DNA of 64,000 nucleotides from assembly GCF_000717995.1 (NCBI RefSeq), contig NZ_JODM01000010.1:62001-126000 (forward strand), in the 5' to 3' direction. The notes below the pieces were generated by a model. It worked only from the letters and a program-made list of their open reading frames with translations. It was not told the origin of the DNA and did no database searches. This DNA comes from Streptomyces violaceorubidus (GTDB taxonomy: Bacteria; Actinomycetota; Actinomycetes; Streptomycetales; Streptomycetaceae). This document shows, piece after piece, positions 53,498 to 63,614 of this stretch. Position 1 is the first letter of the stretch, and the number at the start of each line of letters is the position of its first letter. The translations under genes and the position numbers were made by a program.

Positions 53498-55015
53498 GTG
53501 AGTAACGCCAGCCTCTCCCCCCTGCCCTCCGCCGACCGCCCCGACGTCACCGCCCGGCTGCGGGACGCCCTGCTCGGGGCGTCCTTCACCGCCGACGGAC
53601 TGCTGGAGCTGCTCGGCGCCCCCGCGTACGCGGCGCTGTCGCGCAGCGAGACCGTGCCCGCGCTCCGGGCGACCCGCGGCGACACGCCGCTGGAACTGCT
53701 CGTCCGGCTGTTCCTGCTCCAGCAACCCGTCCCCCGCGCGCGCGTGGCGGACGTCCTGCCCGTCGACGCCTGTCTGGAAAGCGGATGGCTCGACCGCGCG
53801 GGCGACGACGAGGTGGCGGCCACCGTGGACGTGCGGCCCTACGGCGGGTCCGACGGCGAGGACTGGTTCATCGTCTCCGACCTCGGCTGCGCGGTCGGCG
53901 GCGCCGGGGGCATCGGCCGACACGCCCGGGGCGTCGTCCTCGGCGTCGGCGGTGCCTCCACGACCCTGGCGGGCCTCACCGTCCGCACGCCCGTCTCCGC
54001 CGCCCTCGACCTCGGTACCGGCTCCGGCATCCAGGCCCTGCACGCCGCCGCGCACGCCACGCGCGTGACGGCCACCGACGTCAACCCGCGCGCGCTGCAC
54101 ATCACCGCGCTCACCCTCGCCCTGTCCGGAGCCCCGGCCGCCGACCTGCGCGAAGGCTCCCTCTACGCACCGGTCGCCGGCGACGAGACGTACGACCTCA
54201 TCGTCTCCAACCCGCCGTTCGTGATCTCACCGGGTGCCCGACTCACCTACCGCGACGGCGGGATGAGCGGGGACGATCTGTGCCGCTCGCTCGTTCAGCA
54301 GACGGGGGAGCGCCTGAACGAGGGCGGGTTCGCGCACTTCCTCGCCAACTGGCAGCACGTGGAGGGGGAGGACTGGACAGACCGGCTGCGCTCCTGGGTG
54401 CCGCGCGGCTGCGACGCCTGGATCGTGCAGCGCGAGGTGCAGGACGTCACCCAGTACGCCGAGCTGTGGCTCAGGGACGCGGGCGACCACCGCGGCGACC
54501 CGGCCGACTACCAGGCGCGGTACGACGCGTGGCTGGACGAGTTCGAGGCCCGCAAGGTCAGGGCCGTCGGCTTCGGGTGGATCACGCTGCGCCGGACCGC
54601 GGCCGCCGAGCCCTCGCTCGTCGCCGAGGAATGGCCGCACCCGGTCGAGCAGCCGCTCGGCGAGACCGTGCGCGCCCACTTCGACCGCGTCGACTACCTG
54701 CGCTCCCACGACGACGCGGCCCTGCTGGAAGCCCACTTCACGCTGGCCGGAGAGGTCGTCCAGGAGCAGGTCGGGCTGCCCGGCGCCGAGGACCCGGAGC
54801 ACGTCGTCCTGCGCCAGAACCGCGGCATGCGCCGGGCCACCCGCGTCGACACGGTCGGCGCCGGCTTCGCGGGGGTCTGCGACGGCACCATGAGCGCGGG
54901 CCGGATCCTGGACGCCATCGCCCAGCTGGTGGGCGAGGACCCGGTGGCCCTGCGCGACCGTACGCCCGCGCAGATCCGGCTGCTGGTGGAGCAGGGCTTC
55001 CTCGAACCGGCGTAG
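53498..55015 (+). CDS. SAM-dependent methyltransferase (PrmC-like, NPPF motif)
   Basis: 505 aa from GTG 53498. A helical N-terminal domain (about 130 aa) is followed by a class I MTase: ALDLGTGSGIQALHAA, TATDVNPRALHITALT and YDLIVSNPPFVISPG. The NPPF motif is found in N-methylases of glutamine and adenine (PrmC, RlmG/RsmC). The long C-terminal part (350-505) is unassigned. The family is conserved in actinobacteria; the target is unknown. A leaderless-type -10 precedes it. Confidence 0.88.
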   Translation: MSNASLSPLPSADRPDVTARLRDALLGASFTADGLLELLGAPAYAALSRSETVPALRATRGDTPLELLVRLFLLQQPVPRARVADVLPVDACLESGWLDRAGDDEVAATVDVRPYGGSDGEDWFIVSDLGCAVGGAGGIGRHARGVVLGVGGASTTLAGLTVRTPVSAALDLGTGSGIQALHAAAHATRVTATDVNPRALHITALTLALSGAPAADLREGSLYAPVAGDETYDLIVSNPPFVISPGARLTYRDGGMSGDDLCRSLVQQTGERLNEGGFAHFLANWQHVEGEDWTDRLRSWVPRGCDAWIVQREVQDVTQYAELWLRDAGDHRGDPADYQARYDAWLDEFEARKVRAVGFGWITLRRTAAAEPSLVAEEWPHPVEQPLGETVRAHFDRVDYLRSHDDAALLEAHFTLAGEVVQEQVGLPGAEDPEHVVLRQNRGMRRATRVDTVGAGFAGVCDGTMSAGRILDAIAQLVGEDPVALRDRTPAQIRLLVEQGFLEPA

Positions 55016-55020
55016 AAGGG

Positions 55021-55087
55021 GCGCGGACGCCGGGCGTGGGCGGGCGCATCCATGGCGCGGACGCCGGGCGTGGGTGCGCGCACCCAT
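55021..55087. repeat. Two 34-bp direct repeats
   Basis: GCGCGGACGCCGGGCGTGGG at 55021 recurs at 55055 and both copies end with a similar CATCCAT/ACCCAT. They lie just after the methyltransferase stop. Confidence 0.75.
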
Positions 55088-55270
55088 TTCTTTTTCCGCC
55101 GCCGCCCGTGCCGTCGCCCCGCCCCGTGCACGGGGAACCGGCCACGCCCGACGGCACCCGGCGGACCCGTCGGCTCCCCGTTCACCCGGGGTTCGCCTGC
55201 CCGCCGCCCGCGCGTGACAGCCTCCCGGAGGCTGAACACGCGCGGGCTGGAGAAAAGGGGCACAGGGACC

Positions 55271-55468
55271 ATGGAGAGCGGGCCGGCGATCTTCGCGGGA
55301 TTGGTGTTCGCCCTGTTCGGGGCCGGTCTGCTGGCATGGACCACGACGCGGGTGCGGCACGGCCGGCCCGTCGCGCACGGTGTGAGCCCCGTCGCATCGG
55401 CGACCGTCGCGAGCGTCGCCGCCGTGGTCGCGCTGGGCCTCGGCGTCTGGTGCCTGACCCAGGTGTGA
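55271..55468 (+). CDS. Small two-helix membrane protein, unknown
   Basis: 65 aa from ATG 55271 with an AGGGACC upstream. Two hydrophobic segments (AIFAGLVFALFGAGLLAW and [22 protein letters not shown]) are separated by a basic loop (RVRHGRPVAHG), placing the loop in the cytosol. No domain is recognised. Third positions are GC-rich, supporting a real gene. It stands alone ahead of topA. Confidence 0.7.
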   Translation: MESGPAIFAGLVFALFGAGLLAWTTTRVRHGRPVAHGVSPVASATVASVAAVVALGLGVWCLTQV

Positions 55469-55736
55469 GCGGCCGGTTCCGGACCCCGGCCGGGGCGCCG
55501 CCCGGGTAATCGGGGGATCGCGCTCCGGATACGTGCGTCGGGGCAGGTGGGCACTCCGGGCGGCAGGAACCGGGTTCGTCGGGTTACCGTTCGAGTGGCC
55601 GTTGCGGGCTTTTCCCGTTTGACACGGGGGCGGGAGGTACCGTCACACTCCGCAGCGTCACGATCGAAACACAGAACGACCCGACCCGGGACCACGCCCT
55701 GGGAAGGCCCAGCGTCGACCGGAGAGAAGAGCGAAG

Positions 55737-58634
55737 TTGTCCCCGACCAGCGAGACCGCGAAGGGCGGCCGACGACTCGTCATCGTCGAGTCGCCCGCCA
55801 AGGCGAAGACGATCAAGGGCTATCTCGGCCCTGGCTACGTCGTCGAGGCGAGCGTCGGGCACATTCGCGACCTTCCCAGCGGCGCGGCGGAGGTACCGGA
55901 GAAGTACACCGGTGAGGTCCGCCGCCTCGGTGTGGACGTCGAACACGACTTCCAGCCCATCTATGTGGTCAACGCCGACAAGAAGTCGCAGGTCAAGAAG
56001 CTCAAGGACCTGCTGAAGGACTCCGACGAACTCTTCCTCGCCACCGATGAGGACCGCGAGGGCGAGGCCATCGCCTGGCACCTGCAGGAAGTCCTCAAGC
56101 CGAAGATCCCGGTCAAGCGCATGGTGTTCCACGAGATCACCAAGGACGCGATCCGCGCCGCCGTCGCCAACCCGCGCGAGCTGAACCAGAAGCTGGTCGA
56201 CGCCCAGGAGACCCGCCGCATCCTCGACCGCCTCTACGGCTACGAGGTCTCGCCGGTCCTGTGGAAGAAGGTCATGCCGCGTCTGTCGGCCGGCCGCGTC
56301 CAGTCCGTCGCCACCCGGCTCGTCGTCGAGCGGGAACGCGAGCGCATGGCGTTCCGCTCCGCCGAGTACTGGGACCTCACCGGCACCTTCGCGACCGGCC
56401 GCGCGGAATTCAAGGGGAGCGAAGCGACTTCGATTGAGGGTGGTGGTGGGCGACGGGAGGGCGCTTCCGACCCGTCGTCGCTGGTCGCCCGCCTCCAGAC
56501 GGTCGACGGACGGCGTGTCGCGCAGGGCCGCGACTTCGACTCCCTGGGGCAGCTCAAGAGCGCGAACACCCTCCACCTCGACGAGGCGAACGCGCGCGCC
56601 CTCGCCGCCGCCCTGGAGAACACGCGCTTCGCCGTCCGCTCCGTCGAGTCCAAGCCGTACCGCCGCTCGCCCTACGCTCCGTTCCGTACGACGACGCTGC
56701 AGCAGGAGGCGAGCCGCAAGCTCGGTTTCGGCGCGAAGTCGACCATGCAGGTCGCCCAGAAGCTGTACGAGAACGGCTACATCACCTACATGCGTACGGA
56801 CTCCACGACCCTGAGCGACACGGCGGTCTCCGCCGCCCGCGCCCAGGTGACGCAGCTGTACGGCGCCGACTACCTGCCGCCCCAGCCGCGCACGTACGCA
56901 GGCAAGGTCAAGAACGCGCAGGAGGCGCACGAGGCGATCCGCCCCTCCGGCGACCGCTTCCGCACGCCCGCCGAGACCGGGCTGACCGGCGACCAGTTCA
57001 AGCTGTACGAGCTGATCTGGAAGCGGACCGTCGCCTCCCAGATGAAGGACGCGACCGGAAACAGCGTCACGGTCAAGATCGGCGGCGCCGCCTCCGACGG
57101 CCGGGACGTCGAGTTCAGCGCCTCCGGCAAGACCATCACCTTCCACGGCTTCCTCAAGGCCTACGTCGAGGGCGCCGACGACCCGAACGCGGAGCTGGAC
57201 GACCGCGAGCGCCGACTGCCGCAGGTCGCCGAGGGCGACGCGCTGACGGCCGAGGAGATCACGGTCGACGGCCACGCCACCAAGCCCCCGGCCCGCTACA
57301 CCGAGGCGTCGCTGGTCAAGGAGCTGGAAGAGCGCGAGATCGGCCGCCCGTCGACGTACGCGTCGATCATCGGCACCATCCTGGACCGCGGCTACGTCTT
57401 CAAGAAGGGCACGGCACTCGTCCCGTCCTTCCTCTCCTTCGCCGTGGTCAACCTCCTGGAGAAGCACTTCGGGCGGCTCGTCGACTACGACTTCACCGCC
57501 AAGATGGAGGACGACCTCGACCGCATCGCCCGCGGCGAGGCCCAGTCGGTGCCGTGGCTGCGGCGCTTCTACTTCGGCGAGGGCGACGGCGTGACAGGCG
57601 GCGGCGCGGCCGACGCGGGCAACGGCGACGGGGACCACCTCGGCGGCCTCAAGGAACTGGTCACCGACCTCGGCGCGATCGACGCCCGTGAGGTGTCCTC
57701 CTTCCCCGTCGGCAACGACATCGTGCTGCGCGTCGGGCGCTACGGCCCCTACGTCGAGCGCGGCGAGAAGGACTCCGAGAACCACCAGCGCGCCGACGTC
57801 CCCGAGGACCTGGCGCCCGACGAGCTGTCCGTGGAGCTGGCCGAGGAACTGCTCGCCAAGCCGAGCGGCGACTTCGAGCTGGGCACCGACCCGGCGACCG
57901 GCCACGCCATCGTCGCCAAGGACGGCCGATACGGCCCGTACGTCACCGAGGTGCTCCCCGAGGGCACCCCGAAGACCGGCAAGAACGCCGTGAAGCCGCG
58001 CACCGCCTCGCTGTTCAAGTCGATGTCGCTGGACACGGTGACCCTCGACGACGCCCTGCGGCTCATGTCGCTGCCGCGGGTCGTCGGCGCCGACGCGGAG
58101 GGCGTGGAGATCACCGCGCAGAACGGCCGCTACGGCCCGTACCTGAAGAAGGGCACGGACTCGCGATCCCTCCAGACGGAGGAGCAGCTCTTCGAGATCA
58201 CGCTGGAGGAGGCGCTGGCGATCTACGCCCAGCCCAAGCAGCGTGGCCGGGCCGCGGCCAAGCCACCGCTCAAGGAGCTGGGCACCGACCCGGTCAGCGA
58301 GAAGCCCGTCGTGGTCAAGGACGGCCGCTTCGGCCCGTACGTCACCGACGGCGAGACCAACGCGACGCTGCGTTCCGGCGACAGCGTCGAGGAGATCACG
58401 CCCGAGCGGGGCTACGAACTGCTGGCCGAGAAGCGCGCCAAGGGCCCCGCCAAGAAGACGGCGAAGAAGGCCGTGAAGAAGACGGCCGCCAAGAAGGCCC
58501 CGGCCAAGAAGGCGGCGGCGACCAAGAAGACGGCCGCCGCCAAGACCACGGCCGCCAAGAAGACCGCGGCCAAGAGCACGGCGAAGAAGACGGCGACCAA
58601 GAAGGCGACCGCGTCGAAGGCGTCGGAGGACTGA
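55737..58634 (+). CDS. topA: DNA topoisomerase I with lysine-rich C-terminal tail
   Basis: 965 aa from TTG 55737 with GGAGAGAAG upstream. TOPRIM: VIVESPAKAKTIKGYLG (E18 region) and LATDEDREGEAIAW (D104, D106, E108). The catalytic Tyr is Y351 in YITYMRTDS. The C-terminal half carries four DGRYGPYV-type Topo_C repeats in place of zinc fingers, then an Ala/Lys tail (KKTAAKKAPAKKAAATKK). In Streptomyces such tails raise processivity. Residues about 228-247 are an extra Gly/Arg/Ser insertion with AT-richer third positions. Removes negative supercoils; essential in the genus. Confidence 0.97.
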   Translation: MSPTSETAKGGRRLVIVESPAKAKTIKGYLGPGYVVEASVGHIRDLPSGAAEVPEKYTGEVRRLGVDVEHDFQPIYVVNADKKSQVKKLKDLLKDSDELFLATDEDREGEAIAWHLQEVLKPKIPVKRMVFHEITKDAIRAAVANPRELNQKLVDAQETRRILDRLYGYEVSPVLWKKVMPRLSAGRVQSVATRLVVERERERMAFRSAEYWDLTGTFATGRAEFKGSEATSIEGGGGRREGASDPSSLVARLQTVDGRRVAQGRDFDSLGQLKSANTLHLDEANARALAAALENTRFAVRSVESKPYRRSPYAPFRTTTLQQEASRKLGFGAKSTMQVAQKLYENGYITYMRTDSTTLSDTAVSAARAQVTQLYGADYLPPQPRTYAGKVKNAQEAHEAIRPSGDRFRTPAETGLTGDQFKLYELIWKRTVASQMKDATGNSVTVKIGGAASDGRDVEFSASGKTITFHGFLKAYVEGADDPNAELDDRERRLPQVAEGDALTAEEITVDGHATKPPARYTEASLVKELEEREIGRPSTYASIIGTILDRGYVFKKGTALVPSFLSFAVVNLLEKHFGRLVDYDFTAKMEDDLDRIARGEAQSVPWLRRFYFGEGDGVTGGGAADAGNGDGDHLGGLKELVTDLGAIDAREVSSFPVGNDIVLRVGRYGPYVERGEKDSENHQRADVPEDLAPDELSVELAEELLAKPSGDFELGTDPATGHAIVAKDGRYGPYVTEVLPEGTPKTGKNAVKPRTASLFKSMSLDTVTLDDALRLMSLPRVVGADAEGVEITAQNGRYGPYLKKGTDSRSLQTEEQLFEITLEEALAIYAQPKQRGRAAAKPPLKELGTDPVSEKPVVVKDGRFGPYVTDGETNATLRSGDSVEEITPERGYELLAEKRAKGPAKKTAKKAVKKTAAKKAPAKKAAATKKTAAAKTTAAKKTAAKSTAKKTATKKATASKASED

Positions 58635-58777
58635 GCCCCGCTCAGAAAACCGCGAACCGCCGAGCGGCGCCCCTCCGCGCCGCGCCCGCCCTTCGCAAAA
58701 CGAACGTCCCGGCATCATTTCGGTGTCGGGGCGTGCGTACGTTCGGCCGGGCACGCCGGACTGTCGGCGGCGACCGA

Positions 58778-58783
58778 TAGGCT
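58778..58783 (+). promoter_or_regulatory. -10 element (TAGGCT), leaderless
   Basis: TAGGCT ends 6 nt before ATG 58790. No ribosome site. Confidence 0.55.
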
Positions 58784-58789
58784 GAACGC

Positions 58790-61700
58790 ATGACGCGAGC
58801 CGAGCAGCCAACGGCCCCTCACTCCGCCCCGGACGACGCCCTGGTCGCGGACTCCCGCGAGCGCGCCGTCCGCGCCCTGCTGCGCCGCCCGCAGCTGAGG
58901 CGCTTGTGGAGCGCACAGCTCGTGGGGGGTGTCGGCGACATTCTCGCCCTGCTGGTGCTGGTCCTCCTCGCCGTCCAGGCCGCGATCGGCGCGGGCTCGT
59001 TCGGCGGGGGCTACCGGGGCGTGGCGTTCGCAGTGGCGACCGTTTTCGGCGTCCGCATCCTGGCGACGCTGCTCTTCGGCGCCGTCCTGCTCGGGCCCCT
59101 GACCTCACTCACCTCGCAGGACGGTCCGCTCGACCGGCGCTGGACCATGGTCGGCGCCGACGGGCTGCGGACCGCCCTGCTGATCGTCGCGCCGCTGTGG
59201 ATCGACTGGACGGCCGACGACGCGCTGGCCGTCCTCCTGGTGACCGTCTTCGTCACCGGCGTCGCCGAGCGCTTCTGGACGGTGTGCCGGGAGGGCGCGG
59301 CCCCGGCGCTGCTGCCCGCCCCGCCCCCCGAGGGCGCGACGGTACGCCCGCTGCCGGACCACATGGACGCGCTGCGCCGCCTGTCGCTGCGCACGAGTTT
59401 CGTGGCGATCCCGCTCGCGGCCACCGTGCTGGTCGTCGCGGGGCTCGTGAACAACCTGCTGGGCGCCGGCGTCGACTGGTTCGCCGAGCACCAGGCGGCG
59501 CTCGGCTCGTACGTGGCCGCCGGGCTGTTCGCCGCGTCCCTGTCCGTGGTGACCTTCCTGGAGCTGCCCGCGGTGCGCACCCCGCGCGCGCGGTCGCCGC
59601 TGGAGGGCCTGCGCCGTCCCAGGAGCGGCGGCGGCGTCGACAAGGGCCGCACCGGTGCGCTTCCGCTGCTGGTGTTCGCCTGCGCATCGGTCGCCGCGGT
59701 GGTGGCCGCCACGGTCGCCGTGGCGGTGCTGCACGCCAAGGACCTGGGCGGCGGCCCCGTGCTGTACGGGTTGGCGGTGGGCGCGCTGACCGGCGGCGTC
59801 GTCGTCGGCATCCGCACCGCCCCCGCCCTGCTGCCCTCCCTGTCCCGCCGGCGGCTGCTCGCCCTGGCCATCGCCTTCGCCGGCGTCGCCCTGCTGGCCG
59901 CCGGACTCGTCCCGGACGACACCACCGTGCTGCTGCTCCTCGTGCTGGCCGGGGTCGGCGCGGGTGTGGCCGCGAACACCGGGCACGCGCTGCTCGACCA
60001 GGAGACCGAGGACCACCGCCGGGCACGGACCACCGAGCACCTGCACGCGGTCGTCCGGGTCTGCGTGGCGCTGGGCGCGGTCGTCGGGCCCGTGCTGGCC
60101 GCGGCGATCGGACCGCACCGGCTGGAGAGCGGCAAGTTCGTCTTCGCCCACGGCGGCGCCGCCTTCGTCCTGATGCTGCTCGGCGCCCTGCTGCTGCCGC
60201 TGGCCGCCCTGGTGCTGGCCAAGGTCGACGACCGCTCCGGCGTGCCGCTGCGGCACGACCTGCGGGACGCGCTGCTCGGCGGCGACGACCCGGTGCCGAC
60301 GCCCGCCGCGACCGGGTTCTTCATCGCCCTGGAGGGCGGCGACGGCGCGGGCAAGTCCACCCAGGCCGAGGCCCTCGCCGAGTGGATCCGCGGCAAGGGG
60401 CACGAGGTCGTGCTCACCCGCGAGCCCGGGGCGACCCCGGTCGGCAAGCGCCTGCGCTCCATCCTGCTGGACGTCTCCAGCGCCGGACTGTCCCACCGCG
60501 CGGAGGCGCTGCTGTACGCCGCCGACCGCGCGGAGCACGTCGACACCGTGGTCCGGCCCGCCCTGGAGCGCGGCGCCGTCGTCATCTCCGACCGCTACAT
60601 CGACTCCTCGGTGGCCTACCAGGGCGCGGGCCGCGATCTGTCGCCGACCGAGATCGCCCGCATCAACCGCTGGGCGACCAACGGGCTCGTACCGCACCTG
60701 ACCGTCCTGCTGGACGTGGCGCCGGAGGCCGCGCGCGAGCGGTTCACCGAGGCGCCGGACCGCCTCGAGTCGGAGCCCGCCGAGTTCCACGCGCGTGTGC
60801 GCTCCGGTTTCCTCACCCTGGCCGCCGCCGACCCGGGGCGCTACCTGGTCGTGGACGCCGGCCAGGAACCGGAGGCCGTCACCACCGTCGTACGCCACCG
60901 GCTCGACCAGGTGCTGCCGCTGTCCGAGGCCGAGATCAAGGCTCAGGAGGAGGCGCGTCGCAAGGCCGAGGAGGAGGCCCGCCGCAAGGCCGAGGAAGAG
61001 GCCGCCCGCAAGGCCGAGGAGGAGCGCCTGGAGCGCGAGCGCCTCGAGGAGGAGGCGCGGGTGCGTGCCGAGGAGGAGGAGCGCAAGCGGCGCGAGCTGG
61101 AGGAGGCGCAGCGGCGCGAGGCCGAGCGGCAGGCCGAGGAGGCCAGGCGGCGGGCGGAGGAAGCACGCCGCAAGGCCGAGGAGGAGCGGGCCCGGCTCCT
61201 CGCGGAGGAGAAGGCGCGCGCCGAGGAGGAGGCGCGGCTGCGGGCGGCGGAGGAGCGGCGCCGCAAGCAGGCCGAGGAGGAGGAGCGGCTGCGCGCGGAG
61301 GCCGAGGCGCGGCGTCTGGAGAAGCAGCGCAAGGCAGAGGAGGCCCTGCTGCGGGCCGAGGAGGCGCGCCGGGCGGCGGAGCAGGCGGCGGCCGTGGCCG
61401 CGGCCGGACCCAAGTCGGCGGCCCCCGCGGCGGCGGACGCGCCGCACCCGAAGCCGGCCGCCTCGACCCCCACCGACGCGGCGACGGTGCCGACCCCGAT
61501 CGTGACCCCGACCAACGCCTCCGGCGGCCCGGTGGAGGACACGGCGATCCTGCGGCCGGTGCGGGACACGCCCGAGGACGGAGCCGAGGACGCACAGGGT
61601 GGCGGCCGGGCGTCCGGCGAGTCCGAGTCCGAGGTGACGGCCGAGCTGCCCAAGCCGCCGGTGCCCTCCGGCGCGGCGGACGAGACGGCGGTGCTTCCGG

Positions 61701-62059
61701 CGGTGGAGCCGCGGGACGCCGACGAGACGGCGGTCCTGCCGCCCGTGACGCCGCCGGGAGCGGCTGACGAGACGGCAGTCCTGCCGCCCGTACGCGGGGA
61801 CGACCCCGCCGACCGGGTCCCGCCGGGCTACTTCCGGGAGGAGCGCCCGGCCGAGGACGCCCAGGACCGCACGCGTGAGCTGCCCCAGATCGATCCCGAC
61901 CGGGAGCCGCCCCGCAGGCGCCGCTCCGACTGGGCCGAGGAGACCCCGCTGGACGACCTGCCGACACTGGCGGACGAGCTGCTGGGACCGCACGACGAGG
62001 GCGAGGACGGCCGCGACGAGGGCCGCGGTGGCCGGGGCAGGGGTCGGGGACGACGCTGA
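58790..62059 (+). CDS. MFS-like transporter fused to thymidylate kinase and coiled coil
   Basis: 1089 aa from ATG 58790, read through without a stop. Residues 1-490 hold about 12-14 helices of major-facilitator type ([40 protein letters not shown]). Residues 509-715 are a thymidylate kinase: [20 protein letters not shown] (P-loop), [30 protein letters not shown] (DR motif) and [13 protein letters not shown]. From 716 to about 890 is a Glu/Arg/Ala coiled coil, then a Pro/Asp disordered tail. The kinase makes dTDP for DNA synthesis. Membrane attachment of Tmk is unusual but conserved in Streptomyces. Confidence 0.93.
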   Translation: MTRAEQPTAPHSAPDDALVADSRERAVRALLRRPQLRRLWSAQLVGGVGDILALLVLVLLAVQAAIGAGSFGGGYRGVAFAVATVFGVRILATLLFGAVLLGPLTSLTSQDGPLDRRWTMVGADGLRTALLIVAPLWIDWTADDALAVLLVTVFVTGVAERFWTVCREGAAPALLPAPPPEGATVRPLPDHMDALRRLSLRTSFVAIPLAATVLVVAGLVNNLLGAGVDWFAEHQAALGSYVAAGLFAASLSVVTFLELPAVRTPRARSPLEGLRRPRSGGGVDKGRTGALPLLVFACASVAAVVAATVAVAVLHAKDLGGGPVLYGLAVGALTGGVVVGIRTAPALLPSLSRRRLLALAIAFAGVALLAAGLVPDDTTVLLLLVLAGVGAGVAANTGHALLDQETEDHRRARTTEHLHAVVRVCVALGAVVGPVLAAAIGPHRLESGKFVFAHGGAAFVLMLLGALLLPLAALVLAKVDDRSGVPLRHDLRDALLGGDDPVPTPAATGFFIALEGGDGAGKSTQAEALAEWIRGKGHEVVLTREPGATPVGKRLRSILLDVSSAGLSHRAEALLYAADRAEHVDTVVRPALERGAVVISDRYIDSSVAYQGAGRDLSPTEIARINRWATNGLVPHLTVLLDVAPEAARERFTEAPDRLESEPAEFHARVRSGFLTLAAADPGRYLVVDAGQEPEAVTTVVRHRLDQVLPLSEAEIKAQEEARRKAEEEARRKAEEEAARKAEEERLERERLEEEARVRAEEEERKRRELEEAQRREAERQAEEARRRAEEARRKAEEERARLLAEEKARAEEEARLRAAEERRRKQAEEEERLRAEAEARRLEKQRKAEEALLRAEEARRAAEQAAAVAAAGPKSAAPAAADAPHPKPAASTPTDAATVPTPIVTPTNASGGPVEDTAILRPVRDTPEDGAEDAQGGGRASGESESEVTAELPKPPVPSGAADETAVLPAVEPRDADETAVLPPVTPPGAADETAVLPPVRGDDPADRVPPGYFREERPAEDAQDRTRELPQIDPDREPPRRRRSDWAEETPLDDLPTLADELLGPHDEGEDGRDEGRGGRGRGRGRR

Positions 62060-62060
62060 C

Positions 62061-62159
62061 CGGTGGGACCGGTGGGACCGGTGGGACCGGTGGGACCGGT
62101 GGGACCGGTGGGACCGGTGGGACCGGTGGGGCCGATGGGGCCGCTGGGACCGCTGGGAC
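62061..62159. repeat. Eleven 9-bp tandem units
   Basis: CGGTGGGAC repeats seven times exactly and then four times with substitutions, from 2 nt after the MFS-Tmk stop to 133 nt before holB. Confidence 0.92.
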
Positions 62160-62292
62160 AGTCCGTGCCCCGGCGGTCCCGCCGCGTTGTCAGTGCCGCC
62201 CCGCACAATGGGGGTGCGGCGCGGATCAGCGCGGCGCATCGGTGTGACGGCTGGGTGCGACGGCCCGGTGTGACGGAAGGACGGCGTGACCC

Positions 62293-63498
62293 ATGACCGT
62301 GTGGGACGACCTCGTCGGGCAGGAGAAGGTGTGCGAGCCGCTCGCCGCCGCTGCCCGGGATGCCGACGCCTTCGTCACCGCCGCCGCGGCCGAGGGCCCG
62401 CTGCCGCAGACGACGAGCATGACGCACGCCTGGCTGTTCACGGGCCCGCCCGGCTCCGGTGTGGCCCAGACGGCCCGGGCGTTCGCCGCCGCGCTGCAGT
62501 GCGTGAGCCCCGACCGCGCCCTCGGCGGCGTCCCCGGCTGCGGCTTCTGCGACGGCTGCCACACGGCGCTGGTCGGTACCCACGCGGACGTCAGCACCGT
62601 GGTCGCCCTGGGTGCCGAGATCCGCGCCCAGGACATGCGGGACACCGTCCGCAAGTCCTTCACCTCCCCCGCGAACGGCCGCTGGCAGATCATCCTCGTC
62701 GAGGAGGCCGAGCGGCTGAACGAGAAGTCGGCCAACGCCGTCCTGAAGGCGGTGGAGGAACCGGCGCCGCGGACGGTCTGGCTGCTGTGCGCCCCCTCCG
62801 TCGAGGACGTCCTGCCCACGATCCGCTCCCGCTGCCGCCACCTGAACCTGCGCACGCCGTCGGTCGAGGCCGTCGCCGACATGCTCGTACGCCGCGAGGG
62901 CATCGAACCGGACGTCGCCGCCGCGGCGGCCCGCGCCACCCAGGGCCACATCGACCGTGCCCGCCGCCTGGCCACCGACAAGGCCGCCCGGGACCGCCGG
63001 GCCGCCGTACTGAAGCTGCCGCTGCGGGTCGAGGACGTCGGCGGCGCACTCAAGGCGGCCCAGGAGCTGGTCGACGCCGCCGCGGAGGACGCCAAGGAGC
63101 TCGCCGAGGAGATGGACGCCAAGGAGACCGAGGAACTGAAGGCGGCGCTGGGCGCGGCCCAGGGCGGCCGGCTCCCGCGCGGCACGGCCGGCGTGATCAA
63201 GGACCTGGAGGCCGACCAGAAACGCCGCAAGGCACGCACCCAGCGCAACAGCCTCGACCTCGCCCTGAGCGAGCTGACCGGCTTCTACCGCGACGTCCTG
63301 GCGCTCCAGCTCGGCTCCCGCGTGGCGATCGCCAACGCCGACGCGGAGGACGCCCTGGAGCGGCTCGCCCGCGGCAGCACGCCCGAGTCCACGCTGCGCC
63401 GCATCGAGGCGGTCGCCGCCTGCGGGGAGGCCCTCGACCGGAACGTGCCCCCGCTGCTGGCGGTGGAGGCGATGACGATGGCGCTCAGATCGGGCTGA
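62293..63498 (+). CDS. holB: DNA polymerase III subunit delta-prime
   Basis: 401 aa from ATG 62293 with GGAAGGACG upstream. AAA+ fold: [20 protein letters not shown] is the P-loop region (GxxGSG without the usual GKT, as in delta-prime), [11 protein letters not shown] is the zinc-binding four-cysteine motif, [23 protein letters not shown] the Walker B/sensor region and RSRCRHLNL follows. It is part of the clamp loader. The downstream helices ([19 protein letters not shown]) match the collar domain. Co-directional with tmk fusion, separated by the 9-bp array. Confidence 0.95.
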   Translation: MTVWDDLVGQEKVCEPLAAAARDADAFVTAAAAEGPLPQTTSMTHAWLFTGPPGSGVAQTARAFAAALQCVSPDRALGGVPGCGFCDGCHTALVGTHADVSTVVALGAEIRAQDMRDTVRKSFTSPANGRWQIILVEEAERLNEKSANAVLKAVEEPAPRTVWLLCAPSVEDVLPTIRSRCRHLNLRTPSVEAVADMLVRREGIEPDVAAAAARATQGHIDRARRLATDKAARDRRAAVLKLPLRVEDVGGALKAAQELVDAAAEDAKELAEEMDAKETEELKAALGAAQGGRLPRGTAGVIKDLEADQKRRKARTQRNSLDLALSELTGFYRDVLALQLGSRVAIANADAEDALERLARGSTPESTLRRIEAVAACGEALDRNVPPLLAVEAMTMALRSG

Positions 63499-63602
63499 GC
63501 GCGCGCCCCTCCCCAGGCCGTGCCGCGTGCCACGCCCGGTTGACGCCGTAACACGTACGGGCCACGTGAACCACGTACCGCGATGAGCTCGTCGCGGAGA
63601 GT

Positions 63603-63608
63603 TACGCT
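63603..63608 (+). promoter_or_regulatory. -10 element (TACGCT), leaderless
   Basis: TACGCT ends 6 nt before ATG 63615. Confidence 0.45.
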
Positions 63609-63614
63609 CGCTGA

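Noticed and set aside
55584..59108. Very long minus-strand frame opposite topA (over 1100 codons)
   Set aside because: It is the antisense of topA and of the start of the tmk fusion. Long open antisense frames are a usual result of high GC third positions; no domain or start is present.
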